Source: Amaurobius ferox (lineage: Eukaryota; Arthropoda; Arachnida; Araneae; Amaurobiidae). From it: a stretch of DNA of 64,000 nucleotides. Under the pieces are notes generated by a model that was not told where the DNA came from, searched no databases, and saw only the letters and a list, made by a program, of their open reading frames with translations. The stretch is taken from positions 75,429,104 through 75,493,103 of the forward strand of contig OX578137.1 of the NCBI GenBank assembly GCA_951213105.1, in the 5' to 3' direction. Below, in pieces: positions 11,798 through 23,530 of the stretch (the first letter of the stretch is position 1; each line of letters opens with the position of its first letter). The position numbers and the translations under genes are program-made.

Positions 11798-13680
11798 GTG
11801 AGTTTTCTTTTGCTCAGTTATAATCTATATATACAATTTTTATCCTCCTAAAATTATTATAACTATAATTTTTACTTGGTTCCTAATCACACTTGACTTG
11901 TTTAAAAGAAATTATCATATTTTTGCTCATTTCCAATACTTTTGGTTACTCTTAGTCACCCTTTTAAAGCCCATTTACTCATGGACAGTAGTGTTACTTT
12001 GGTGCACTAGCCCAGCTTACCACTGTAGAGGATTTTGACACTATAAAAGGCACAATATTATATCCAGCTCAGAAGGTATGTTTACTGGACAGATTAACTT
12101 TCCAGGACCAATTTGGGAGTGAATAACAAGAAATATATAGTAAGATAGATAAAAACTATAAACAATGTATTTTTTTTTTTAGTTTTTTCAAGCAATTTGC
12201 AGCCTTCTATCCGTATGTAGGCTTCAATTAAGTAAGCTCTATGCAGGTGCAAAATAATATAAAAGATGTGAATTGAGTATTACATATGGTCACCAACACT
12301 TACGGTGACTATGAGTATGAAAAAATAAAACATATTCTTATGAGTAAACTTCTTGGGGGGAGGGGGGCGGGGGATTTCTCTCTTGCTTTTGTTATTGATA
12401 GGCCCATATGCACACTCATGATATCCTTTAATCTACATTGGAGATGCTAGAGATAAAATTTAGTTATGCCCACATTCTCTTACAAGAATTATGGCAGTGA
12501 CTAGTTAAGTATTTAATATAATTAGAGCAATAAAAACAAATAGTCAAATACTGCCTTACTGCTACGTACTGTCCAAAATTGGCCCATTATCATTTTATGT
12601 TCTAATAACTGAAAAAGATGTAGATGCAAAATCATCTCCATCAGAGTTTAAACTTTATTAGCATTTTTAGCCTTTTAGTAAAAGAAATCTCATTTAGCTA
12701 AAATATTTTCTGCAATTTTAGCTATAGAGTGGAAATCATCATAAACTCTATATCAGTTCCAGGATTCCTAACAATGTGCACATTTCATGAAAAGAGAATT
12801 TAAATTAATTATAAGAATTGAAATAGAATAGTGCAAGAAATTCATTACCACTATTTTCTGCTTACAATTTCATTTATTGCTAAGCTAAAAATAGTGAGGG
12901 TGAATATGAGTGAAGTAAATTTACCACAGTAATATAATTTCAGTGTTTTACTATGATTTTTATTTAAAACAACATTAGAATGGAAGAGTGAAAAGGTGGT
13001 TATTTTGTTGATGATAAGCATAAAACACAAATCATAAAATTTTCTCAAAGGAATTGTAGAAAAGGTTTAGTTTACAAAATGAGGATTGAATATTGTCCTT
13101 CCCTTTTCAAGATTGTTCCATATTTTTAGTGAAAAATGATTTCAGTGCAATAAGTATGTTTTAATTGATTCTTATAGCTTTAAGACAAAAATATTATATT
13201 TATTTCACACAAATATTAAAAATACATTCAAGGCTATCATTTTAGCTAAATAAAGTTTTAATGCTAAAATAATTTTGTAGATTTTTGCAAATTTCTAAAG
13301 ATACTTTTTAGTGGTTTAAATCTTGATCTCTATGTACCTTACAACCTTTCAAAGAACAGTAAACTCATAGCTCAATGTCACAAGATTAAGTAATGAATGT
13401 ACTTACTGATTAGAATTACATATATCAATCTTTGCCTTGTATTGTTCAATGATATTAAAAGTCAGCATCCCCCCCCCCCCCTAAATTGTGACATCTTCAG
13501 TGCTACTGAACTCATTTGAAAATTCAAAGATCATTGATTTTCTTTCATCATGCAACTAATCTTAAGTGATGTGAGTTACAAAAAATGAATTTTGGCTATG
13601 TTCTTTCACAAGGTTTAAATTGGCAAATAAAAATCTTTATCATTTTAGTTGAAATTATTTTAACATTTTCAGATGTTCTT
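11798..13680. other. Intron sequence without other features
   Basis: AT-rich intron DNA with homopolymer runs (G near 12355-12370, C near 13471-13482). No element ends or coding regions recognised. Confidence 0.5.
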
Positions 13681-13719
13681 TGGCCAAAGAGCCAGCCTTG
13701 AATTATATAAACTTTTAAA

Positions 13720-15288
13720 TATAACAAGCCTATTGGAAGAACCATTTTTAATTACAATGCAATTTCAAAATCTCTCTCAGTCGACATAGATTCCTCAACA
13801 AATGTAGATGGTGAATGTATTTGTAGTGTTGATAATTATGCTGAATTTATTAATCCACACTTGGTTCATATAGTTACTGGAGACTTAGCCATTGTAAAAG
13901 ATAAATCTTTAAGAACTATAATGTCATTTGGCACTAAATTCAGGTTACCTTCATGTAATAATTCTAAACAAGTCCTGAAGTCAATCAATCTGGACCTTGA
14001 TAAATTTATTTATGGATTAGCTTCTAAATATGCTCAGCCTTTAGAGGCATTTAATATGTGGAAATTTACTATTTTAAGATCTATTAAAAATGCCATTTGT
14101 AGTATTAATTTATCTAGATCTATATATAATATGGATAATATAAAGCACTCTGTTAATGATTTACATAGATCTTTTGTTGTTACTTATGTTGATAAAGCCT
14201 CTAATAATTATGCTATTATTTGTAAAAAATTCTATATTCAATATCTGCTAGATTATTTAAAATATAATAGTCTATTTAAAATTGATTCACACTCTCTTAA
14301 TAGTATCAAATTGAAAATTATCAATATGTATAGTGATTTAGATATTAATAATAAATTTTTGACATTTCCATATATTGTGCTTATACCTAAATTTCATAAA
14401 AATCCTATTAAATTTAGAACTGTAACTAGTGGTCATAATTCATACTCTACTACTGCTAGTAAATTATTACTAAATTATTTAAATGTACTAAATAGTAATT
14501 TACGAGATTCTAGTGATAACTACATTATTCTAAATAACAGTAAGGAATTAAAAAATAAATTAAAAACTCTTGGTAAAATAATAGGATTTCAAACTTTTGA
14601 TTTTAAAGATCTATTTAATAATATTAAGATCACTGATCTATATGATGTCATTTTAGCTTTATATAATGCTTATATTACTAATCATTCTCATCTTACTAAA
14701 TTTACCAATTTTCCTAAGCTTCTCCATTTTGTTCTTTTCAATAATTATATCTTTCAAGGTAATAAATTATACTTACAAGTCTCAGGTGTTCCACAAGGTG
14801 GCTGTAGTAGCAGTATGTTAGCTAATTTATACCTATATCAATATGAAAAATTCTTTACTTCAACAGATTATAAAATTTACAGATATGTAGATGATCTGAT
14901 TTGTCTTGTATTTACTGATAACTATGTCATAGATATAGATTTCTATCCGGATAATTTGGAATTAATACCTAATGAAACTTCTATTAGTAATAATATTTAT
15001 TATTTGGATTTAAATCTAATTATAGAACCTGCTCATGGGATAGTTACTAATTTATATGATAAAAAAGATTTTTTAAAATTTAATATTAATAAATTATTAC
15101 CTTTTAATTCCTGCAACTCGATTCAATTGTTTAGAAATATTATACTTAATCAACTTTTTAGAATTTATAGATTATCAGATAAAAAATTTCATGCTTTGCA
15201 CATTAATAACCTCAAAATTACCAGTAAAATGTATAAATATCCTGCATATTTAGTAAATGGTATAGTTAATAAGTTTCGATTAGCCTAA
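13720..15288 (+). CDS. Penelope-like element reverse transcriptase (5'-incomplete)
   Basis: The frame is open from about 13720 to TAA at 15286-15288. It starts with a CIC pair and a HIVTGDLAIV segment, then LIPKFHKNP (fingers), RT motif A TFDFKDLFNN (near 14595), motif B GVPQGGCSSS (near 14788) and catalytic YRYVDDL (14880). These order and forms fit Penelope-like elements, whose RT is related to telomerase, better than LINE or LTR RT. No GIY-YIG endonuclease is visible on either side; homology begins abruptly near 13681, so the copy is probably 5'-truncated. It lies in the sense direction of the host intron. Reaction: RNA-templated DNA synthesis, using either a nicked target or a free 3' end as primer. 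The long open frame suggests a fairly young copy. Confidence 0.82.
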   Translation, partial: YNKPIGRTIFNYNAISKSLSVDIDSSTNVDGECICSVDNYAEFINPHLVHIVTGDLAIVKDKSLRTIMSFGTKFRLPSCNNSKQVLKSINLDLDKFIYGLASKYAQPLEAFNMWKFTILRSIKNAICSINLSRSIYNMDNIKHSVNDLHRSFVVTYVDKASNNYAIICKKFYIQYLLDYLKYNSLFKIDSHSLNSIKLKIINMYSDLDINNKFLTFPYIVLIPKFHKNPIKFRTVTSGHNSYSTTASKLLLNYLNVLNSNLRDSSDNYIILNNSKELKNKLKTLGKIIGFQTFDFKDLFNNIKITDLYDVILALYNAYITNHSHLTKFTNFPKLLHFVLFNNYIFQGNKLYLQVSGVPQGGCSSSMLANLYLYQYEKFFTSTDYKIYRYVDDLICLVFTDNYVIDIDFYPDNLELIPNETSISNNIYYLDLNLIIEPAHGIVTNLYDKKDFLKFNINKLLPFNSCNSIQLFRNIILNQLFRIYRLSDKKFHALHINNLKITSKMYKYPAYLVNGIVNKFRLA

Positions 15289-15923
15289 AATTCTCATATT
15301 CTCCCCTTATTATCTTATTTTAGCCGTACTTCTTCATTCTCTTGAAATTATATTTTCATCTTTTTATCTTGAAGCTTTAACTGTTGAATATCTTTTTATT
15401 GCTTTTACGCAGTACAGTTTTTATTACTCTCTTTGGCAACAGCAAATCACATCTTTTCATTTCTGCATATGGCAACTTTGGTCTAGCCATATTTTGCTTG
15501 TCATGGTTGCACTAATGATGTGTATTTTAAGGTATTTATGTTTCCTTTATTGTTCCAATCTATATGCTTGTTGTCCATATAACACAAGTTTATAGATAAA
15601 ATCTATCTTGTGTTTCAGAAACAAGCATTTTTGTGTTCATTTCGAAGGGATATATGGACCTGAAGAGAATTTTTTCGAAATGAACTTATCTTAAGCCTAA
15701 AGCTCTTCCATGTGCAAGCTTTTTTGCTTGATTTTTTTGTTTTCCTATTTTCATTCCTCATTTTTGAAATTTATTGATTGTCTTTGTCTTTATGACCTGC
15801 ATTACGCTTTATTATTTCCTCTTTATGTTTTAATTTATTTTATTTCTTTGTATTTTGTAGAAAATTTTGGAATAGTGTATTATGAGTTACTACATACATT
15901 CTAACATTGGATTTACTAATTTA

Positions 15924-15928
<5 letters not shown>
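15289..15928 (+). other. 3' flank of Penelope-like element with two strong hairpins
   Basis: Non-coding. Hairpin 1: ATGCTTGTT (15564-15572) pairs with 15620-15628, with inner arms AACACAAG (15581-15588) and CTTGTGTT (15607-15614). Hairpin 2: GTTCATTTCGAA (15635-15646) is the exact complement of 15674-15685. The second loop carries CTGAAGAG and CGAAA in hammerhead-like order (see findings). Confidence 0.65.

Positions 15929-15976
<48 letters not shown>
15929..15976. repeat. (TA)n array upstream of a ~435-bp block
   Basis: Nearly pure TA run ending at the block that begins aaattgaaatattttag. Confidence 0.92.
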
Positions 15977-15978
<2 letters not shown>

Positions 15979-16409
15979 TGAAATATTTTAGTCGAAAATT
16001 GCGCATAAACTACTGTATGTACAAAAAAAACCCATCACTAGCATATCTGTTACAAATGAGTAACTATAGACCAAGACTAAGGATAAAGATAGAAGGTAAC
16101 ATATCACTACAATGGTAAAGGGGGATGAGAAGAATATTAGGATACAAAATTCACAAGTAAAAGTATATAAATATAAATAAAAATAAAAATAAAACATGGC
16201 AAAAATGAGAAAAGGCAATAATAATTAGCTCAAGGTAAAAGATTAAGACATAGAGAACAATCAATTGAAACTTCACAAAAATGGCGGTTAGTTCGAAATT
16301 GCATTCTCATCAGGACAGCCATACAATTCGAATTAAAACCGATAGAATAGCCAGTTTCTGACAATAGCGATAGTATTTAACTATAGACACCATTGGAATT
16401 GTCTACTGG

Positions 16410-16411
<2 letters not shown>
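15977..16411. mobile_element. Non-coding ~435-bp block between (TA)n arrays, Penelope-associated
   Basis: The block starts aaattgaaatattttag and contains 'cataaactactgtatgtaca'. It recurs at 41153-41541 and, in part, at 44945-45010, always just after a (TA)n array and beside Penelope-like RT sequence. There is no open frame. Its minus strand carries CTGATGAG (16306-16313) followed by CGAA (16293-16296), a hammerhead-like arrangement. It may be a terminal repeat of the Penelope-like element or a small non-autonomous relative. Confidence 0.65.

Positions 16412-16468
<57 letters not shown>
16412..16468. repeat. (TA)n array
   Basis: TA run bounding the right side of the non-coding block. Confidence 0.92.
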
Positions 16469-16473
<5 letters not shown>

Positions 16474-16480
16474 AAATGTA

Positions 16481-16980
16481 ATTTTATATTCAATTTCTGT
16501 TAGATTATTTAAAAAATAATAGTCTTTTTAAACATGATTTACATTCCATCAATAGTATTAAATTGAAAATTTAATACTAATATTCAATTTCTGTTAGATT
16601 ATTTAAAAAATAATTGTCTTTTTAAACATGATTTACATTCCATTAATAGTATTAAATTGAAAATTATCAATATATATATAGTGATTTAAATATTAAATAT
16701 AAATATCTTAAATTTCCTTATATAATGCTTATTCCAAAATTTCATAAAAATCCTATTAAATTTAGAACAGTAACTAGTGGCCATAATACTTACTCTACTA
16801 CTGCGAGTAAATTATTACTAAATTCCTTAAATCTAATAAATAATAGTTTATGCCAGACTAGCAATAATTACCTTATTCTAAATAATAGTAAATAATTAAA
16901 GAATAAATTAACATCTCTTAGAAAAATAATAGGATTTCAAACTTTTGATTTTAAAGATCTTTTTAATAATATTAAGATAC
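16481..16980 (+). pseudogene. Penelope-like RT fragment, broken
   Basis: This aligns by eye with 14235-14635 of the open copy: the 'ccaaaatttcataaaaatcc' fingers region and the motif A DNA 'acttttgattttaaagatct' are recognisable. The first ~85 bases are duplicated in tandem (about 16497-16580 and 16585-16667), and in-frame stops occur (for example 'agtaaataattaaag' near 16890). It ends sharply after motif A, before motifs B and C. It is non-functional and 3'-truncated, unlike the usual 5' truncation. Confidence 0.85.
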
Positions 16981-19942
16981 ATGTTATCTCTAACGATGAT
17001 TCACTGGTTTCTCAACTAAGCATAGGTCCTCCTCTCCCACCACGAATAATTTTAACTAATTATAAAATTGGGAAACGGAAAATAATACAGGCAAATTTCT
17101 GGCTTCATTTTTACTTTCAGATACAATGTAATTTTCCTTTGCTCAAAACTTGTATGCTATACTGTATCTTAGAACTGATATTGGATTTATAAGCTTTATC
17201 ATTTTAGCTAAAATGTCAGAAAATGTGTTAGCAAAATGCTTAAATTTTGCTCCTTGATTTTAAAGAATATTTTGTAATTTTCCAATTAATGAGAAATCAA
17301 AAAAAAAAAATCCCTCTATTTTGAACAGTTTATTGGACAAGTGACTAACTAAAAAATTTTCAGAATATGAACTCTGCTAATCATTAAGTAATGAGCAAAA
17401 CTGCTTTCTAACTGTGATATTTATATATTTCATTGAAAGCATTTAAATATTTAATATATAAAAAGTATTTATATTTATTTTTTTAATATTTCAACATGTA
17501 TATAAATTAAAATATTTGAAGTGTAATTATTTTATATATTTATATTATATTTTTGAAAAAACTTAAAGTATTTAACTACTTAAAAACTAATTAAATGCAT
17601 TTTTAAATTAAAAGGAAATGCTCATAATTTTAATATATTTATGTATATTAAGGTTTAATTTATTTCAGTACAAAAGCAAATTGAGATGTCTTAGAAACTT
17701 ATACATTCCCCAAATATAAAACTGTATTTTCTGTTACTAAGATTGGAAAGGCGAGTGTGGAATATGAGGACGTGTTAAATATCACAATCTGATTGTTTGA
17801 TTCCCACTTTTCAACTTGCATTCTATTATGCTAAAACGGATTGACTTAGCTGATGATAATTTACTTGCTTCATCATTATTATTAGGGAAGGGGGGGGGGT
17901 CAAGCTTTTATTTGTGTGTGTGTGTGTGTCCATGTGTGTACATGCATGTATACAAAGAATCTATTCACTGATAAACCCTCAGAAAATGAGATTTCTATTT
18001 TTGTGATGAATACTTTTTAACTGTTGTCAACTGATGTTTGAATCTGCTAACTTTAAACTATTAAAAAATTCTGCTATATACCAACAAAATATTTACCTTA
18101 AAATGTGTAGCTTGACCCAAATGAAATAATACAATAAAGATTTTCCAACTTTCTTTTCAGTTTGAAACAAAAATTAAAATGTGAGTTATGAAAACATTTA
18201 ATTGTAATAAGCCCTTTGTGTGTGTGTAAAGCATTTATTTACAAGTACTTATGTTTAAATGTTTCAATTTCGAATGTCATTGAATTTGAAATAAAGATTT
18301 TTATAAATAAATCTATATTTTAAAACAGTACTGTCTAATACTCTAGCCACCGTTTATAAGAATCATTTCGCTTGTTTTGATTTTTAAATACGAAAAAATT
18401 TTAATGTTGCTTTTCTAAAGTAAATACTAACTGTTATACAATACATAATTTTACGAAATTTAAATGTATGTAAGTCAAGTATTATTAATGAATTTGTAAA
18501 TCTAGTTTTGAATGCAAAAGTACTTTTTACAATCAACCATCAGTTGCACAAAAATCCTTTTCTCCCAATTTTTTGACAAAATTTGCAGCTTTATTTTCAA
18601 AATAATAACTCTATTGATAAGGAGTGTTCTGTAGTCTGGCATTAAAACACCATTGTAAAAGTGCTTTCTCGACATGAGCTGCCTTTCCTTCTCGTTTCCA
18701 TTTTCTTTGAAGGTTACAATTAACTGTAAAAATTTTATTTCTGCCTTTCAGAGTTTTCTATTATGTTGGCTGTGTAAATTTTTATGTAGAGGCAGTTTTT
18801 CTTTCTGAGGAAGAAAATCATATTTTTTAAAGCAAAGTTTTTTTTTTTCAAACTAAGGATTTTTCTCTTTTGCGACATGCTTCCACTAGCAAAACGCGAA
18901 ATGACTAACTAAAGCTTCATGAATATGAATCTTATCTGAGTACATAACCAAACACACCTTTGCTTATCCAAGGCTTAATTGTATCCTGCATGCCGCAAGC
19001 TTGGGATATTATTAAGCCTTGACTTATCAGTTAGTTTTCTTTAAAAAAAAACTAAAACTTATTTTGATAGTTTTGCATTTCCCAACCCCGTCTACAAAGA
19101 ATTCTCTGTCATTCGTATAGGCCCACTTTGTTGCAAAGCAACCAGTCTCATTGTATATCAGGAGAGATGTGATAATAACCAGTCCTTCAGATAACTTTGA
19201 ACAAAATACACATTTTTTTTTTCACTTTTCTCTCCACTACAAAATAAAAAAGTTTTAGGCAAAAAACTAATTCTTAAAAATGACAATCATGATTCCTTAA
19301 AGCCGAAATTTTAGTATGTTAAAACAGAATTTGTGTTTCTTTCTGTTGTTTTGATTCTTAATAGATGACCTATAATCACTGATTCTTAAAAATAGCAGCC
19401 ACTGTACCATGAAATTTTATATTTAAAGACTTAAAAATGTGTAACTTAGAATTCTGTAACAAATTGAAACATTACAATACACTTTTTCACAACTCGCTTT
19501 TGAATTAAAATAATTATATAGAAACTTTTCATTTTTTTTTTTTTTTTTTTTTTTGTTTATTGTGCTTGTGTGTCATCAAAGTGCATATTTCTAAGCAAAA
19601 TGGATGTCAACATGTAAATCCTCTTATCAAGAGATATATCTAAAAATCTGGAACAAATTAACATTAGATGCATTTTAATTTTTGGCAACAGACATTTTGA
19701 TGTCTTTCTTCTCATTTTTGTTTTGTTTCAGTAATTGTAATGGGATAGAATAAGACAAAGAAATGCCAATTATATATATCCCTTCAAGTTAAAAGCAATT
19801 GAAGTAATGCTGATTGGTTAATTAAAATAGGACATACTTAAGGTGTCCTTTTTTACACAACTTTATTTTCTTTTATTCTACTTGACTTTATTTCCTTATT
19901 TTCTTTTACTTAATTGAAATTTTGCTTATTTTTCTGTGTAAG
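16981..19942. other. Intron sequence; small hairpin and homopolymers
   Basis: No coding features. An imperfect palindrome with AAGGCTTAAT / ATTAAGCCTT arms lies at about 18970-19020; a GT repeat is near 17916-17928 and a poly-T run near 19530-19555. Confidence 0.5.
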
Positions 19943-20109
19943 ATGCCTTCAGTTCATGGTGGATGGCTGTGGAGAAAGTTTTAAACCCTTCATTACCAAT
20001 GACTTTCTGGAGTTACTTTTCAAGACCCTGTCTCACACAAATAGATTTGTTCGTGAAACTGGGTATTATGTTCTTGGCTCTTTAGTCAGCTGTGGATTTT
20101 TATTTGTAG
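19943..20109 (+). CDS. Host gene exon B, helical-repeat protein
   Basis: Acceptor ...TGTGTAAG precedes 19943 and donor GTAAGTG follows at 20110. The reading frame fixed by exon A gives CLQFMVDGCGESFKPFI, then a stretch with LLFKTLSHTNRFVRET and GYYVLGSLVSCGFLFVG. RFVRETGYYVLGSL has the helix-turn-helix spacing of HEAT repeats (VR..A/T..LG.L). The exon ends one base into a glycine codon completed by exon C. This is the most convincing host coding segment in the window. No enzyme motif is seen; such repeats usually mediate protein-protein contacts. Confidence 0.85.
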
Positions 20110-20119
20110 GTAAGTGAAT

Positions 20120-20440
20120 AACTTTATTCAGAGTTGGGCAGTATCGAAAATACATGTATTTGAAATACATTTTCAAAATACATTTATATTTTGTATTTTA
20201 AACTGAAAAAATTAAAGTGTATTGTTAATGTATCGAAAAGAAAATACATTTTAAAAGTATTTTGTATTTTCAAAATATTCAAAATACATTTCTTCAGATC
20301 AGGCTTCCAGAAATCGCCCGTCTTTGCTGAGTTAAAATTTGGCGCGGATGGCCAATTTTCAGAAGTTGCCATCCTTCCAGATGGCCTTGAGATTATTGAG
20401 ATTAAAGATTCCATAAAAAAAAAAAAATAAATAAATAACA
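20120..20440. repeat. AT-rich repeat with 'aaaatacattt' motifs and A-rich tail
   Basis: It begins near 'cagagttgggcagtatcgaa' and carries many forms of the motif AAATACATTT/ATTTTGTATTTT; a related tract is at 23965-24045. A GC-richer segment 20300-20400 ends in a poly-A and (AAAT)n tail (20413-20440), which looks retroposed. Family not recognised. Confidence 0.5.
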
Positions 20441-22540
20441 TGTTATTATTGTAAAATTATGGCAAAAGCCGCCTCTTTTTCCTGCCATAAATGAAAATTG
20501 AAATGTCACCTGCAAATCGTGTCCTCCCAGAAACTTAGCTAGTGTGCATTATCAACTCCTTCTTTCTAGGACAGCTATCAGGTCTGCATTGTAACTACAG
20601 GCACTAGTTATTTTCTCTCCCCTCACCCAGTGAATCCGATGACCGAACGAAAATGCGATAGTGCGCTCATGATCGAAGTGACATGTTCTTATCTCCTTTT
20701 CAAGGTCTACATGTGGAAAACCCAGACCACACGACCAACCCGAAGGCTTTTGATAGCTATTTGTGTGACTGGGCGAGGTCTACATGTGTTGAAATTTCAG
20801 ATTTTTACCTGACCGACAATACCAATGCTTAAGCCAGGGTCAAGACTGAAGAAATTTATAAATGTAGAATGAACTCGGCCTGAAGCTAACTGCGTCTCGA
20901 CAGGCCCGAAATGATTTGTGTTCAAGTATGTTAAAAACAAATTTATAAAAATTTTGTATGGAGAATTGAGTTTGTTTTCTTAAACATTTATCTTTACATA
21001 GCTGAAATAAACGGAATAAGTTCATGTATTCAATTTAAATCCATTAAAAAAAACATCAGAATAAATATGTTTGGCCTGGTTGTAACGGACGTTTAAAAAA
21101 AAAAAAAGACTCAACCGGCCCGAAACAGTAAAAAACTCAAGCCCAGCCCGCGCCTAAGCCCAAACCTGTGCAGAGCGCTATCCCCTTTTAATTCTTAATA
21201 AAATTTCCATTTGCTGTAATAGACGGGAGTACGTAACAAGTTTGAATTTTTGGAATGGATTCTTCTATTTTCAGCCACAAGTAATTTCTTTTTTCCCCAC
21301 TTTAGTTTCAACTTTAAAACTAATACGTTTACAATTCATTCATGGTATTTGTTCTAGTTGTCTGACAACTGAAGTTAAGGTATGAAACATCTAATCAATC
21401 CAAAGAGTGTCAATGAGGTTTAAACTGCTTAGGGACAAGAGGATTTATATGATTATTTATTTACCACTCCTTCAAATTACCAAACATTGGAAAAAGAGGA
21501 GATTCCTTACATCTGTTACCCCTCTGCATACACCCATAGATCGGAATTCCGACGGGTTCGGTTCTTCATCAGATTCCGTGTCTTCATCAGATTCCGTGTC
21601 TTCGAGTTTGCGAGTTTGATCACAGCAGTTAAGCGCTGTGGGGGTGGTGTATGAATATGCAGTTATTGCACTTCATCGTGAGGCAATTAGTTTTAATTTA
21701 TTATTGTTGTGCAATGTATTTGAGCACATATGTTAAAGAATATAATGTGAAAAAAAAAATTCTTAGGAGGATGGGTAATCAATGTTAATACCCGTCTTCG
21801 AGAACAGGCTAGATTTTACAGATTTCTCAAAGCCTGCTTCAGATAATGTTTAAACCGCAAGTAAATGATTCGCAAAAGAGAAAATATGGCTAATCTGTAT
21901 TTTGTCTAGTCATTGAATTTGTTTCTAAGTGTTAATCTAAACATCTTTTTTCAACCTGCTGATAAAGATGTTAATTACTGGGAAGTTTATGGTCTCTAAA
22001 AAAAATATAATTTCTATTATAAACTTTACGTTTATATAATGGTGTTGTTTGATAGATGGCTCTTTTCTGTCTGTATATTTGAAAAGAAAAGGGTACGGGG
22101 AGAACTTGAAATTACATTCTTTGTAAAAACAGAAACATAGGCATTCCAAGTTTTGCAGTGCATTCATTCCCTTCCCCTTTGTAAGTAAATTATGAAGTAG
22201 CAATGCAGTTAGTTATTGCAAAGACACAAGAATGAAAATGTATCAAGGCAATTAATAGATTATGATATGCACGGTGTGCAGTATTAGTTCAAAAATGTTT
22301 TATAGAGATATCTATTGATGATAATAGAAAAGTTGAAGGAATTCTAATTATGCAAATCAAAATGTGCAGTTATAAATGGATCACATTTTAAAAATCATCT
22401 AAATGTAAGATTTTATTTTTTTGCAGTTGTATTTCAATATAACAAATATTTTTTCTAGTCCTATAGCTTTCGTTCATTTGTGGTTGCACAATATTATGTA
22501 ATAAATTTTATTGGTAAAAAAAAATTGCTATAATATTTTC
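20441..22540. other. Intron sequence, no gene seen
   Basis: Non-coding. A short tandem of about 17 bp (ttcatcagattccgtgtc) is repeated at about 21564-21600. A GC-richer patch with 'ggcccga' motifs lies between 20870 and 21180. Confidence 0.5.
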
Positions 22541-22544
22541 AGAA

Positions 22545-23530
22545 AAATGTTTCCTTGAAATATGTATTTCTCAGATTCTGCTATGTATAAAGCTCAGATG
22601 ATGACTGATTTAGATTTATCATCATATACCGGAAGAAGTAGGGGGTTCACTAAGTATTTCTATTTCCGGTTCTTTTTCATTTCCTGTTAAAAAAAAAATA
22701 TTTTACTTGGAATGTCTATATTTGAAAATTGACTATAGATAGAGCAAAGATGATAACTGATATAAATTTAAAATCAAATTCTGGAGGAGGTAGAGTGGTT
22801 CACTAAGAATTTTCACTTCTAGTTTCTTTTCCACTTTAGTTTACAAATTTTTCGTAAAACTTTATTTCTCAAAATTGGCTATGGAAAGAGCTGAGATGGT
22901 GACATATATGAATTCAGCATTAAATTTGGAAGAATGTTAAGCATTTAATAAAGATTTTCACTTTTTTTTTTTCCCTATTTCCGATTCACAAAAAAATTTA
23001 TTGAACTATCTATATCTAAGGATTAGCTACAGATAGAGGTTAGACTATGACTGATATCAGGGTAACCACAGACTTGAAGAACCGGGAAAAGCTGGAATTA
23101 TCAGGGAATTTTATGCTTCTGGAAATATCAGGGAATTCCATTGAAAGTAGAGGAAAATTGTGAATTTCTGTGATTTTTTTTCATTTTCCGACCTTATAGT
23201 TTTCTTTTAGCTGAATGAACAATACTACTTCATTCCATGATGTCACATTTTTCATCTTGTGTCACAAGACCCATCACTTATCTCCTTTAAATATACTTCT
23301 GAGGGAGAGTTTTCATCAATAGGCAATATGATTTCGATAAACATCCTTCAAAGGCGAATGTTTCAGGGAATTAATAAAGAAATATCAGGAAAATATCAAT
23401 GAATTTCAAACTCAATTTCTTGTGACCACCCTAGTTATGTATTCTACTGATATGGATACAACATTCTAGATGAGGGGTGTGGTTAGCTAAGTATTTCCGT
23501 TTTCAGTTTTGGAGGTGTCACTTCCATTTT
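22545..23530. repeat. Degenerate ~150-bp minisatellite, interrupted
   Basis: Units carrying 'gctcagatgatgactgat', 'ggttcactaag' and 'atttccgg/ttcac' recur near 22590, 22745, 22885, 23030 and 23445. The array is interrupted at 23058-23433 by a different sequence with inverted ends. Confidence 0.7.
23058..23433. mobile_element. Small TIR element (hAT-like ends) inside the minisatellite
   Basis: The left end CAGGGTAACCACA and right end TGTGACCACCCTA are inverted repeats of the CAGGGTGGYCACA type seen in hAT MITEs. The body repeats 'tatcagggaatt'. No matching 8-bp duplication is visible, so the class is tentative. Confidence 0.6.
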
